Shown piece by piece: positions 7,048 to 15,099 of a stretch of 37,970 nucleotides of DNA. Origin of the DNA: Acidimicrobiales bacterium (GTDB lineage Bacteria > Actinomycetota > Acidimicrobiia > Acidimicrobiales > SZUA-35); NCBI GenBank assembly GCA_020628065.1, contig JAHDFR010000002.1:1-37970 (forward strand), given 5' to 3'. How positions within the stretch are numbered: the first letter of the stretch is position 1; each line of letters starts with the position of its first letter. Position numbers and translations under genes: made by a program. The notes under the pieces were generated by a model that ran no database searches, was not told the DNA's origin, and was given only the letters and a program-made list of their open reading frames with translations.

Positions 7048-8067
7048 ATGGCTAAGCGAAAGGTTTGGAGATCTCGCGTCGGTGGCTCTGACACGGCAAC
7101 CGCTCCAAGGCGGGGTACTCCCTTTATCGGTATCGACGTTGGCGGAACCAAGATTCTCGGTGTGGTGGCGGATGGCATCACGGCTAACTTTCAGCAGCGT
7201 ATTCAACGCCCAACACCCAAGGATCCGGCGACGTTCGCCGACGGTATTTTGGCTGTAGCCGAAGAGCTGCTTGGAGAGTTTCCCAGCGTGGCGGGTATTG
7301 GTGTCGGCGTACCCGGCTTGGTCGATCACGCCGGGGTTCTTCACTACGGTCCGAATGTTCAGGGGGTTCTTGGGCTCGACATTGCTGGTCAGCTGATGAC
7401 CAGATTTTCAGTCCCGGCCGTGGCCGAGAACGACGGTTACCTCACTGCGTTGACCGAGCACCGACTCGGCGCCGCCCGGGGCCACGACCACGCCATTGTC
7501 GTCACCCAGGGAACCGGGATCGGTGGGGGTCTTATCGTCGGTGGTCAGGTGCTCCGGGGCGCCAACGGGTTCGCCGGCGAACCGGGCCATATGCTGATCA
7601 ATCGATTCGGCCATCGGTGTGCCTGTGGACGAGACGGCTGTTGGGAAGCCGTCGCTTCCGGGGCCGGTCTGGCGAACCTGGCGCGAGACGTGGTCGAGGA
7701 GGGGAAGGGATCATCGATCTTGGAGGCTGCCGGCGGTGATATCGACTCGATACGAGGCGAGCATGTCGCCGAAGCCTACGCCGACGGAGACCCCGACGCC
7801 AAAGAGGTGATGGATCACTTCTCATGGTGGATCGCACAGGGAATCGGGAGCCTGATCGCCTTGCTTGACCCGTCCATCGTTGTGCTGGGTGGAGGCCTGT
7901 CGGCCGTCGCCGACGGGTTCATCGAGGGGGTGTCCGAGCAGCTGACCCCCGCGATCGTCGGTGGTGACCACCGGCCGGTGGTTCCCGTCGTCGCTGCTGA
8001 GTTCGGACCGGAGGCCGGCGCGGTTGGGGCGTCGCTACGGGCCCGGGACTTTGTCATCAACGGTTGA
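7048..8067 (+). CDS. glk: ROK-family glucokinase
   Basis: A 339-residue sugar kinase of the ROK family. After a basic N-terminal tail of about 27 residues comes the ATP-binding FIGIDVGGTKILGV. AENDGYLTAL carries the catalytic Asp, GTGIGGGLIVGG the second phosphate loop, and GHMLINRFGHRCACGRDGCWE the full zinc-binding signature (His plus CxCGxxGCxE) typical of glucokinases. It would phosphorylate glucose to glucose 6-phosphate with ATP; a polyphosphate-using variant cannot be told apart by eye. The start ATG has a TAAGCT box six bases upstream. It faces glpK convergently. Neighbouring glycerol kinase and phosphofructokinase genes suggest a carbon-entry cluster, although they are not one operon. 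Confidence 0.92.
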   Translation: MAKRKVWRSRVGGSDTATAPRRGTPFIGIDVGGTKILGVVADGITANFQQRIQRPTPKDPATFADGILAVAEELLGEFPSVAGIGVGVPGLVDHAGVLHYGPNVQGVLGLDIAGQLMTRFSVPAVAENDGYLTALTEHRLGAARGHDHAIVVTQGTGIGGGLIVGGQVLRGANGFAGEPGHMLINRFGHRCACGRDGCWEAVASGAGLANLARDVVEEGKGSSILEAAGGDIDSIRGEHVAEAYADGDPDAKEVMDHFSWWIAQGIGSLIALLDPSIVVLGGGLSAVADGFIEGVSEQLTPAIVGGDHRPVVPVVAAEFGPEAGAVGASLRARDFVING

Positions 8068-8109
8068 TGCAGCCACAGCATCCGGTGGCCCACACCCGCC
8101 GGGCAATAT

Positions 8110-8125
8110 CCGGTGCATGTACCGG
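8110..8125. terminator. Small hairpin between convergent glk and glpK
   Basis: CCGGT, loop GCATGT, ACCGG in the 83-base gap between two converging genes. The stem is only five pairs and no T-run follows, so it is at best a weak bidirectional terminator. Confidence 0.2.
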
Positions 8126-8150
8126 GACAGACCGGGTGGTGGTTAACAGG

Positions 8151-9644
8151 TCAGAACTGGGTGTCGTCCGGTTGTGCCCACTGCCGTGATCGCGCAACCG
8201 CTTGCTGCCAGCGTTGGTAGTTGGCATCGGTCGCTGCCTGGTCAGCCATCGGCTCGAAAGTACGGTCAACGGCCCATTGATTGCTCACGGTCGCCGGACT
8301 ATCCCAGTACCCCTCGGCGATTCCGGCCAGATAGGCGGCCCCCACGGCAGTCAGCTCTTGATTCACCGGTCTGGTAACCGGGACTTGCAGCTGATCGGAC
8401 TGCAGTTGGAGCATCAGGTCCATGACAGCCGCACCACCGTCGACTCTGAGTTCGGTGAGTGGCTGGCCGGACGAACGGGCCATGGCATCGACAACGTCTC
8501 GAGTCTGGTAGACAATGGACTCCACTGTTGCCCGAGCGAGTTCGGCCCGGCCGGTCCCTCGGGTCAGCCCGACGATCGTGCCCCGGGCGTAGGCGTCCCA
8601 CCATGGACTCCCAAGGCCGGCAAAGGCCGGAACAAAGAACACGTCGCCGCTGTCGTCGACCGACTCCGCCAACGGTCCGATCTCGGCCGCTTCATTGATG
8701 ATGCCGAGCCCGTCTCGCAGCCACTGAATGGCCGAACCGGTCACAAAGATGGCCCCCTCGAAGGCATAGGTAGCCGGTTCCGACTCACCGAGCGTCCAGC
8801 CAACGGTGGTGAGCAATCCATCTACTGGGGCCGGACATGTTTGACCGATATTCATCAGGACGAAGCTGCCGGTCCCGTAGGTGTTCTTGGTCATTCCCGG
8901 TTCAAAGCAGGCTTGACCAAACAGGGCGGCCTGCTGGTCTCCGGCCACCCCGCTGATGGGAATTCCGGCTCCGAGAGCGGTCGTATCGGCGGTGAGGGCG
9001 AAACGTCCGCTGGTGGGCCTGACCTCTGGCAGTGCGGTCCGGGGGACGCCAAGCATCTCACAAAGATCGTCGGACCAGCTCAGTGTGGTGATGTCAAACA
9101 ACATCGTGCGGGAGGCGTTGGACGGCTCGGTGTAGTGGGCCTCGCCGTCAGTCAGCTTCCACATCAGCCACGTATCGATGGTGCCCAACGCCAGGTTGGC
9201 GTCGTTGGCGACGCCACCGTCGTTCAACAGCCAAGCGAATTTGGTTCCTGAGAAGTACGGGTCGAGCACAAGCCCGGTCTTTGACCGGACCATGTCGAGG
9301 TGCCCGGCCTCGGCTAGTCGGTCGCAGACTTCGGCCGTACGGCGGTCCTGCCAAACGATGGCCTTGTGTAGGGGCTCGCCTGTTGCTCGATCCCAAGCGG
9401 CCACGGTCTCCCGCTGATTCGTAATCCCGATGGCGGCAACTGTTTCATCCAGATCGCCGGCCAACTCGGCGATGACGTTCTGGATGCCGGTCCAGATCTC
9501 CTCCAGGTCGTGTTCAACCCAGCCCGGTTGGGGAAAGTACTGAGTGAATTCCTGGTAGGCCAGTCGGACGACTTCACCGGCTTCGTTGATCGCCAGTGCT
9601 CTCACGCCGGTAGTGCCGGCGTCCAACGAAATGACAACAGACAT
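8151..9644 (-). CDS. glpK: Glycerol kinase GlpK
   Basis: A 497-residue FGGY-family kinase, the usual length for GlpK, converting glycerol and ATP to sn-glycerol 3-phosphate. Seen motifs are SLDAGTTGVRAL at the N-terminus (ATP phosphate loop), GWVEHDLEEIW, AIGITNQRET, AIVWQDRRT and GVAGDQQAALFGQ with the catalytic Asp; the C-terminal ATPase half has ELRVDGGA and AYLAG. The first loop reads DAGTTGVRA rather than the enterobacterial DQGTTSSRA, so it belongs to a different branch. No glpF or glpD is adjacent. The start ATG has TAGGGT six bases upstream. It diverges from pfkA across 74 bases. Confidence 0.93.
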   Translation of the reverse strand: MSVVISLDAGTTGVRALAINEAGEVVRLAYQEFTQYFPQPGWVEHDLEEIWTGIQNVIAELAGDLDETVAAIGITNQRETVAAWDRATGEPLHKAIVWQDRRTAEVCDRLAEAGHLDMVRSKTGLVLDPYFSGTKFAWLLNDGGVANDANLALGTIDTWLMWKLTDGEAHYTEPSNASRTMLFDITTLSWSDDLCEMLGVPRTALPEVRPTSGRFALTADTTALGAGIPISGVAGDQQAALFGQACFEPGMTKNTYGTGSFVLMNIGQTCPAPVDGLLTTVGWTLGESEPATYAFEGAIFVTGSAIQWLRDGLGIINEAAEIGPLAESVDDSGDVFFVPAFAGLGSPWWDAYARGTIVGLTRGTGRAELARATVESIVYQTRDVVDAMARSSGQPLTELRVDGGAAVMDLMLQLQSDQLQVPVTRPVNQELTAVGAAYLAGIAEGYWDSPATVSNQWAVDRTFEPMADQAATDANYQRWQQAVARSRQWAQPDDTQF

Positions 9645-9650
9645 GCGACA

Positions 9651-9656
9651 ACCCTA
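9651..9656 (-). promoter_or_regulatory. -10 element of glpK (leaderless pattern)
   Basis: TAGGGT on the minus strand, six bases (TGTCGC), then the ATG at 9644. It lies in the 74-base divergent region with the pfkA promoter, so the two could be co-regulated. Confidence 0.5.
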
Positions 9657-9706
9657 CAGGCGTGACGTCAGGCAAAAAACAGGCTCTCATCCCGGTATCG
9701 CCGCGT

Positions 9707-9712
9707 TAACCT
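9707..9712 (+). promoter_or_regulatory. -10 element of pfkA (leaderless pattern)
   Basis: TAACCT, six bases (TGCCTG), then GTG at 9719. No Shine-Dalgarno sequence lies between box and start. Confidence 0.5.
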
Positions 9713-9718
9713 TGCCTG

Positions 9719-10747
9719 GTGCGATTTGGTGTGCTGACCGGTGGTGGCGACTGCCCAGGATTGAATGCCGTCATTAGAGCGGTGGTGCGAAAGGCTACTC
9801 GTCACTATGGCGATGAGGTTCTCGGATTCACCGACGGCTGGCAAGGTGTCGTTGAGCGCCACTTCCGTCCTCTCGACGTTGCCACAATGCAGCACACGTT
9901 GCCGCAGGGGGGAACCGTGCTGGGAACGTCGCGATACAACCCGTTCAAGGTTGATGGCGCCGTCGACGAGGTGTTCACTTCCCTGAAGGACAACGAACTC
10001 GATGGCCTGATTGTGATTGGCGGAGAGGGCACACTGTCCTGCGCCAACGAGTTCTCTCAACGAGGCCTCCCGGTTGTCGGCGTGCCGAAGACGATCGACA
10101 ACGACATTGGCGTTACCGAGCGGACCTTCGGTTTCGATACGGCGGTGTCCATCGCCACTGAAGCAATCGACCGTCTACGGACAACGGCGGAGAGCCACAA
10201 TCGTGTGATGGTCGTCGAGGTGATGGGACGCCATGTCGGCCACATCGCAACCTGGTCCGGCATCGCCGGTGGTGCGACGGCCACGCTCATTCCGGAAGAG
10301 CCGTTTGACATCGATTCGGTGTGTCAGGCCCTCGAAGCCAGGCATGAAGGCGGCCGATACGCCTCGCTCATCGTCGTGGCCGAGGGAGCGAAGCCTGTAG
10401 CCGGCACCATGAACATCCCCGAAGACACCTACGACGAGTTCGGCCATGTTCGCCTCGGCGGTATCTCCCATCGTGTGGCCGACGAGATAGAGAAGCGGAC
10501 CGGCATCGAAACCAGGGTGACAATCCTGGGCTACGTGCAAAGGGGCGGCACACCGACCGCCTTTGATCGAGTGCTTTCCACACGGTACGGGGTCGCCGCC
10601 ATCGACGCCGCCCGGGATGGAGCGTGGGGATCCATGGTCGCCTTGCGCAGCGACGAGATCGTTCGGGTACCGCTCTCCGATGCGGTCGCCGACCTCAAAG
10701 GCGTCAGTCCGCAGTTGTGGGACGTGGCCCAGCAGTTCTTCGCCTAA
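9719..10747 (+). CDS. pfkA: 6-phosphofructokinase (group III type, probably ATP-dependent)
   Basis: A 342-residue phosphofructokinase that phosphorylates fructose 6-phosphate in glycolysis. GGGDCPGLNAVIR at 8-20 forms the phosphoryl-donor loop, PKTIDND at 123-129 holds the catalytic Asp127, and MGRHVGH and ERTGI-like substrate loops follow. The donor-specifying positions are Gly104 (GGEGT, 101-105) and Lys124. Gly104 is the ATP-type residue, while Lys124 is shared with pyrophosphate-dependent enzymes; this mixture is known from actinobacterial (Streptomyces-type) ATP-PFKs. ATP is therefore the likely donor, though dual use should be kept in mind. The start is GTG with a TAACCT box six bases upstream. 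The gene ends 38 bases before the convergent lipoprotein gene. Confidence 0.92.
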   Translation: MRFGVLTGGGDCPGLNAVIRAVVRKATRHYGDEVLGFTDGWQGVVERHFRPLDVATMQHTLPQGGTVLGTSRYNPFKVDGAVDEVFTSLKDNELDGLIVIGGEGTLSCANEFSQRGLPVVGVPKTIDNDIGVTERTFGFDTAVSIATEAIDRLRTTAESHNRVMVVEVMGRHVGHIATWSGIAGGATATLIPEEPFDIDSVCQALEARHEGGRYASLIVVAEGAKPVAGTMNIPEDTYDEFGHVRLGGISHRVADEIEKRTGIETRVTILGYVQRGGTPTAFDRVLSTRYGVAAIDAARDGAWGSMVALRSDEIVRVPLSDAVADLKGVSPQLWDVAQQFFA

Positions 10748-10785
10748 AAGTCGCCGGTGAGGAAGGCCCCAGGTCTCAGCAGCGG

Positions 10786-11496
10786 CTAAGAGCCCTCAGT
10801 GGTTGAGGTGCCCTCAGCCTCATCGGCTTGGTCCTCGGCCGCGATGTCCTCAGCGGTCTCGCAGTCGTTGAAGTCCGAGTTTTGGAATGGGCTTTCGATG
10901 GCCGCCCCCTCGCTGTCGGTGATGCTGAGAGGGTTCTGGTCAACATCGACGAAAGCGACGCTGGTAATGGGAATCGGGTTGTCGATAAACCGCAAAGCAG
11001 TGATGGTGCAGACGATTTGACTTACCGCTTCTCGTGCCTGACGAGGAGTTTCGGTTGCCGTCGCCTGAAGTAGGGGAGCGACCTCGATGGTCAGCAGCCC
11101 GAGCTGATCCTCCTTGTTCAACCGGCCGAGGTTCTTTGCTTCGAACGCCTGAATGACTCGTGTGGTCAAATCAGGAAACTGTTCGAGTTCTTCTTCGGTT
11201 GGCGGTACTTCGAGCTGGTCGAGAATCTGCGGAATCTGGGGCACGTCGACGCCCCGCTGCAAGATCCGTAGTTGCCCGTCGGCGCCCACGAAGTACAGGC
11301 CCAAATTGGTCGGGTCCACGACTTGCAGCGCGGATTCGACCGTCGTAGTCGTTTCGCCGAGAACGATTTCGTCGTATGCGCCATCGGCATTGAGGCCATT
11401 TGGCTCGGCGTCCAGCGGCAGGGCACAGCCGGAGATCATCGCCGCAACCAGGAGTGTGGCAAGGGGGCGAAGCCACCGTTGGTGTCGGCCGCTCAC
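10786..11496 (-). CDS. GerMN-domain lipoprotein, LpqB-like (short form)
   Basis: A 236-residue exported lipoprotein. The N-terminus is basic, then a hydrophobic segment LATLLVAAM leads to the lipobox ISGC with Cys24 as the lipidation site. Residues from about 60 to 200 look like a GerMN domain, including GLYFVGADGQLRILQR, the loop VPPTEEELEQF and VSQIVCTITALRFI. The tail is acidic and low in complexity. The start GTG overlaps the sensor-kinase stop by four bases. Gene order response regulator, kinase, lipoprotein matches mtrA-mtrB-lpqB, in which LpqB modulates MtrB. Mycobacterial LpqB is about 580 residues with a C-terminal beta-propeller; here that half is absent. It may be a minimal LpqB or another GerMN lipoprotein. 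Confidence 0.82.
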   Translation of the reverse strand: MSGRHQRWLRPLATLLVAAMISGCALPLDAEPNGLNADGAYDEIVLGETTTTVESALQVVDPTNLGLYFVGADGQLRILQRGVDVPQIPQILDQLEVPPTEEELEQFPDLTTRVIQAFEAKNLGRLNKEDQLGLLTIEVAPLLQATATETPRQAREAVSQIVCTITALRFIDNPIPITSVAFVDVDQNPLSITDSEGAAIESPFQNSDFNDCETAEDIAAEDQADEAEGTSTTEGS

Positions 11497-12965
11497 AGCG
11501 CCATCTCCTCCAAGTCTTCGTTGTACTCCCCGACAGGCATCTCAACCACGAATCGGGCACCGCTTTTGCCGTCGGTCCGTTCGGTGACCCAAACCCGGCC
11601 GCTATGCAACCGGACGTGCTCGCTCACCAGCGATAAGCCCAGCCCGACGCCGGAGTCGCCGGATCGACGGCCGGCGTCCGCCCCAGCCCGGCTGAACCGG
11701 TCGAAGATACGTTCCCGGTCCTCAGGCGAGACTCCCGGCCCCTCGTCCTCGACCATGATCAAGACGTTGTCTCCGACCTGTCGAAATCGGATGGCGGTGG
11801 CGCCTCCGGCGTACTTCGAGGCATTGTCCACCAGATTGGTGATGACCTGGGCCAGCCTGCGTTTGTCGGCGGTGATCCACACCTCTTCGTCACCGTCGGG
11901 GGTGATGAGTTCGATTTCGGGGCTTCGGGACTGAGCGATCACGTTGATGAGAAACTCGGCCAGGCCGAAGTGGCTCAGATCGAGGTGAGCTGCGCCGGCG
12001 TCCATCCGCGAGATTTCGAGCAAGTCCTCAACAAGGTGCTCAAACCGGTTGAGATCATCACGAAGCAGTCCTACGGCCCGCTGGGCCACTTCCGGCAACG
12101 ATCCCTTTCGTCGCTCAAGCACCTCCAATGACGCGGTGAGCGTCATGAGCGGGGAGCGGAGCTCATGACTGACGTCGGAAGTGAAACGTTCGTCTCGTTG
12201 GATGCGGGCCTGCAAGGCGTCAACCATTTCGTTGAACGACTGTGACAGCACCGCAAGGTCGGGGTCGATCGAGAGGTCCAGACGAGTCCCAAAGTCGCCT
12301 TCGGCGATGGCCTGGGCGGCGTTGGAGATTCGATTGACCGGAGCCAACGCCCTGCGAGCCGAGTAGTAGCCAAGTGCTGCTCCGGCCAGGCTGGCCGCCA
12401 CCGCAGTGGCGAACAGGATTCGGCGAAGATCGGTGAGCGTTTGCTCCAGCTCTTGGAGCGACACAACTTCGTAGTACGAAGCGCTAAGACCGTCGAAGCT
12501 GACGCCCATGGCGTAAAGCGTGTTACCGGCCTCGGAGTTGGCGGGCTCATCGGGCTGCGACGACGCTGGGAGTTCGTAGACAATGTCGGCCACCTTGAGC
12601 TGGACGACGGCGCTTTCAAGGGCAATCGGCTCACGGTCGCCCGGCACTCGACCGACGGCCGAACTGCTTTCGGGCGGGTAGAGGAGTTTGAAGCTGTCGC
12701 CGAGAACGATCTCTTCGATCAGCTCGGCGTACTCCGCACCCTCGTCCTCAGCACCTTGCAGGGCTATGGCTTCCAGGTCATCGCGAACGATTCTGGCGTT
12801 CTGGCGGAACTGTTCCTGAGCCGATGTTTTCGTCGATGCCAGCAGGTTGCTTTGAGCGATGGTGAAGCTGGTCACGGCCACGACAGTAGACAGCAGCAGA
12901 GCGCCCACAGCATAGGCGATGGTGATTCGGGCCTGGAGGCCCCGCCACCAGCGTCTGTTCTCCAT
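11493..12965 (-). CDS. mtrB: Sensor histidine kinase, MtrB-like
   Basis: A 490-residue membrane kinase. The first transmembrane helix is at about 17-38, an extracytoplasmic sensor region runs to about 180, and the second helix is at about 184-206. An HAMP domain (APVNRISNAAQAIAEGDFGT) follows. The dimerisation helix holds the phospho-accepting His in FTSDVSHELRSPLMTL. ATP-binding boxes are NLVDNASKYA (N), DEGPGV (G1), FDRFSRA (F) and GVGLGLSLV (G2). The gene starts two bases after the response-regulator stop and overlaps the lipoprotein gene. In actinobacteria MtrAB controls cell division and wall genes; assignment to MtrB rests on this three-gene order. Confidence 0.85.
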   Translation of the reverse strand: MENRRWWRGLQARITIAYAVGALLLSTVVAVTSFTIAQSNLLASTKTSAQEQFRQNARIVRDDLEAIALQGAEDEGAEYAELIEEIVLGDSFKLLYPPESSSAVGRVPGDREPIALESAVVQLKVADIVYELPASSQPDEPANSEAGNTLYAMGVSFDGLSASYYEVVSLQELEQTLTDLRRILFATAVAASLAGAALGYYSARRALAPVNRISNAAQAIAEGDFGTRLDLSIDPDLAVLSQSFNEMVDALQARIQRDERFTSDVSHELRSPLMTLTASLEVLERRKGSLPEVAQRAVGLLRDDLNRFEHLVEDLLEISRMDAGAAHLDLSHFGLAEFLINVIAQSRSPEIELITPDGDEEVWITADKRRLAQVITNLVDNASKYAGGATAIRFRQVGDNVLIMVEDEGPGVSPEDRERIFDRFSRAGADAGRRSGDSGVGLGLSLVSEHVRLHSGRVWVTERTDGKSGARFVVEMPVGEYNEDLEEMAL

Positions 12966-12967
12966 CG

Positions 12968-13651
12968 CTAGGGTTGGAGTTTGTAGCCCAGGCCTCGAGA
13001 GGTAACGACGTAGCGGGGACTTGCCGGATCGCTCTCGACCTTGGTGCGTAGTCGACGAACATGGACGTCCACCAGGCGACCGTCACCGAAGTAGTCGTAA
13101 CCCCAGACTCGCTCCAGGAGTACTTCTCGGCTGAACACTTTGCCCGGCTGTGAAGCCAGCTCGACCAGCAGCTTGAACTCTGTCTTTGTCAGATGGAGTT
13201 CCTCACCGTTCTTCATGACCAAACCCTCATCGGGGCTGATCTCAAGTTCGCCAACCTTGATGCGTTCCATATCGCCAGGCTCGGCCGCCCGGGCTCGGCG
13301 CAACATGGCCCGTATTCGAGCCGAGAGTTCTTTCGGGGCGAACGGCTTGGTCAAGTAGTCGTCAGCACCGGCTTCCAGTCCGGCCACCACGTCGTGGGTG
13401 TCGGCTCTGGCGGTGACCATGATGATCGGCACATCGCTGGCCCGACGGATTGAGCGGCAGACCTCAAAGCCGTCGATGCCGGGAAGCATGATGTCAATGA
13501 GCACGACATCGGCCGGATCGCTGGTGAACGAATCCAGCGCTGTCTCGCCGGTGGCCGCTTCGGTGACATCCCATCCCTCTTCTTCGAGGGCCATGGTCAC
13601 TGCTTGCCTGATTCGCTCGTCGTCTTCGACGGTAAGTATTCGAGTACCCAC
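12968..13651 (-). CDS. mtrA: OmpR-family response regulator, MtrA-like
   Basis: A 227-residue response regulator. The receiver domain shows the acidic pair EDD near residue 9, the phosphorylation site in VVLIDIMLPGIDGFEV, the switch Thr in IIMVTAR and Lys in YLTKPF. The C-terminal winged helix has the MKNGEELHLTKTEFKLLVEL start, the recognition part VWGYDYFGDGRLVDVHVRRL and the RGLGYKL end. These are typical of MtrA. The start is GTG, with only a weak CAGG upstream. It heads an operon with the kinase and lipoprotein. In known actinobacteria MtrA regulates wall hydrolases, replication and division genes; targets here are unknown. Confidence 0.87.
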   Translation of the reverse strand: MGTRILTVEDDERIRQAVTMALEEEGWDVTEAATGETALDSFTSDPADVVLIDIMLPGIDGFEVCRSIRRASDVPIIMVTARADTHDVVAGLEAGADDYLTKPFAPKELSARIRAMLRRARAAEPGDMERIKVGELEISPDEGLVMKNGEELHLTKTEFKLLVELASQPGKVFSREVLLERVWGYDYFGDGRLVDVHVRRLRTKVESDPASPRYVVTSRGLGYKLQP

Positions 13652-13696
13652 AGTAAAATTCTGCCTGATTCTTGACCTATAGGTGCGGATGCCGGG

Positions 13697-14551
13697 TCAG
13701 TCCCTCCCGACACGGCCCTCCACGCTAGCCGTTTCTGCTGCCAGTTTCAGCGCGCCGGCAAGATCATTGGCCAAGGGTGAATGGGCGGCGATCATCATTT
13801 CCGGGCCCGGTGTCGAACCGTCGAGGCCGCAGCACTGGCCGCCGGCCTCTTCCACCAGAAGTGCTCCGGCGGCATAGTCCCAGACGTGCAGGCCGGTTTC
13901 GAAGTAGGCGTCGAACCGGCCCATGGCCACAGCGCACAAGTCCAGTGCGGCCGATCCAAGGCGTCGGAGATCACGGATCTTGGGGAGCAGTTCCGCTATT
14001 ACCGCTCCATCGACCGCCCGATCCTCTGGTTTGTAGCCGAACCCGGTACCCATCAGAGCCTTGGCCAGCGGAACGTCGGCGTTGACTCGAATCGGCTCAC
14101 CGTTTCGGAAGGCCCCACCTCTGCGGCGAGCGGTGAACAGCTCGTCCGATTCCGGGTTGTATACAACTCCCACCACCACGGAGCCGTCGACCTCGACGGC
14201 AATGGAGACAGCGTAGATCGGTATGCCGTAGACGTAGTTGGCGGTGCCGTCGATCGGGTCCACGAACCAGGAGACGCCGGTCGTTCCGGCAATTCCGCCT
14301 CCCTCCTCACCGACAATGGCGTCGTTCGGTCGGGCGGCCAGGATCCCATCGACGATGAGTTGTTCCGCCGCTTTGTCTGCTGCGGTCACGGGGTCTGTGT
14401 CAGATGACTTTGTCGTCGTTGTACCAATGGCATCGGGTCGCATGGCTACAGCGGTGGCACCGGCGGTCCGGGCCAGAGTGACCGCAAGCTCAAGGAACTC
14501 GGCCCCGCCAGCGGCGTCATGGGAGCTACTCCCGGAAACGTGGCTGGACAT
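13697..14551 (-). CDS. Inositol monophosphatase-family phosphatase
   Basis: A 284-residue Mg-dependent phosphatase of the IMPase/FIG superfamily. Metal-binding motifs are complete: GEEGGG, WFVDPIDGTANYVYG and HVWDYAAGALLVEEAGG. KSSDTDPVTAADKAAEQ is the usual N-terminal metal and switch region. Substrates in this superfamily include inositol phosphate, fructose 1,6-bisphosphate, histidinol phosphate and 3'-phosphoadenosine phosphate, and the sequence alone does not decide. With a PimB-like enzyme in the window, inositol production for phosphatidylinositol is attractive but inferred. ATG 14551 was chosen because it follows the upstream gene's stop by two bases; a longer in-frame extension overlaps that gene and looks non-native. 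Confidence 0.87.
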   Translation of the reverse strand: MSSHVSGSSSHDAAGGAEFLELAVTLARTAGATAVAMRPDAIGTTTTKSSDTDPVTAADKAAEQLIVDGILAARPNDAIVGEEGGGIAGTTGVSWFVDPIDGTANYVYGIPIYAVSIAVEVDGSVVVGVVYNPESDELFTARRRGGAFRNGEPIRVNADVPLAKALMGTGFGYKPEDRAVDGAVIAELLPKIRDLRRLGSAALDLCAVAMGRFDAYFETGLHVWDYAAGALLVEEAGGQCCGLDGSTPGPEMMIAAHSPLANDLAGALKLAAETASVEGRVGRD

Positions 14552-14553
14552 GG

Positions 14554-14931
14554 CTACTCCTGTTCCTGCGAGTCGTGGGAGCGCTCGGGGTGTTTGACCT
14601 CGTTCCACTCGCCCATGGCCCGCAAGGTCAGATTGGCGACGATGCCGACACCGACTGAACCGGTTACAGCGCCGATGATGGCGCCCACAGCGGCCCACGT
14701 TGAGCTGGATCCCAACAAATCACCCACCCCGTAGCCGATGCCGAAGCCAAGCAGTCCGCCAATGGCGATAGCGGCGAAAGCCCCGTAGCGGGCTGTGGGG
14801 GGAGGGTCCGGGGCGAGCGGCGCCGGTGCTACCAGGCCGTCAAACGGCATTAGTGCCCGGTCGGCCGAATCCGATGCTGGGACCGGCGTCTGTTGGTTGC
14901 CGTCCGGTTCTGGATCTGCGGTTGAAGCCAC
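14554..14931 (-). CDS. Small membrane protein with glycine-rich helices
   Basis: A 125-residue protein of unknown function. The first 48 residues are Pro- and Asp-rich and likely cytoplasmic. Two membrane helices follow, YGAFAAIAIGGLLGFGIGYG and the later WAAVGAIIGAVTGSVGVGIV, both with GxxxG-type spacing that favours helix packing. A charged tail of about 25 residues closes the protein. It is translated two bases ahead of the phosphatase gene, so the two are probably one transcript. The GTG start at 14931 has TACGAT seven bases upstream. Confidence 0.7.
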   Translation of the reverse strand: MASTADPEPDGNQQTPVPASDSADRALMPFDGLVAPAPLAPDPPPTARYGAFAAIAIGGLLGFGIGYGVGDLLGSSSTWAAVGAIIGAVTGSVGVGIVANLTLRAMGEWNEVKHPERSHDSQEQE

Positions 14932-14938
14932 AAAGACG

Positions 14939-14944
14939 ATCGTA
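14939..14944 (-). promoter_or_regulatory. -10 element of the small membrane protein gene (leaderless pattern)
   Basis: TACGAT on the minus strand, seven bases (CGTCTTT), then GTG at 14931. No ribosome-binding sequence is present, so leaderless translation is likely. Confidence 0.45.
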
Positions 14945-15099
14945 CTGTTGTTGTGGCCGCTGACCGCGGGTTGACGGCCCGGTCACAACCGGAGACTAGG
15001 CTGCAGGTTGGGGTCGTTCGACCAGCAGGAACGCTCGGGGAGAGGGATCTTTCCCACCCGCCATCATCTCGCCATTACTCGCTAGTACCAGGTGTTGCC

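Noticed and set aside
8202-9251. A 349-codon open frame on the plus strand
   Set aside because: It lies wholly antisense to glpK, has Gly- and Arg-rich sequence with no recognisable domain, and mirrors glpK codon structure.
14552-14698. An upstream start for the inositol-phosphatase-family gene
   Set aside because: It would overlap the small membrane protein gene out of frame and gives an Arg/His/Gly-rich stretch; the ATG two bases after that gene's stop is better.
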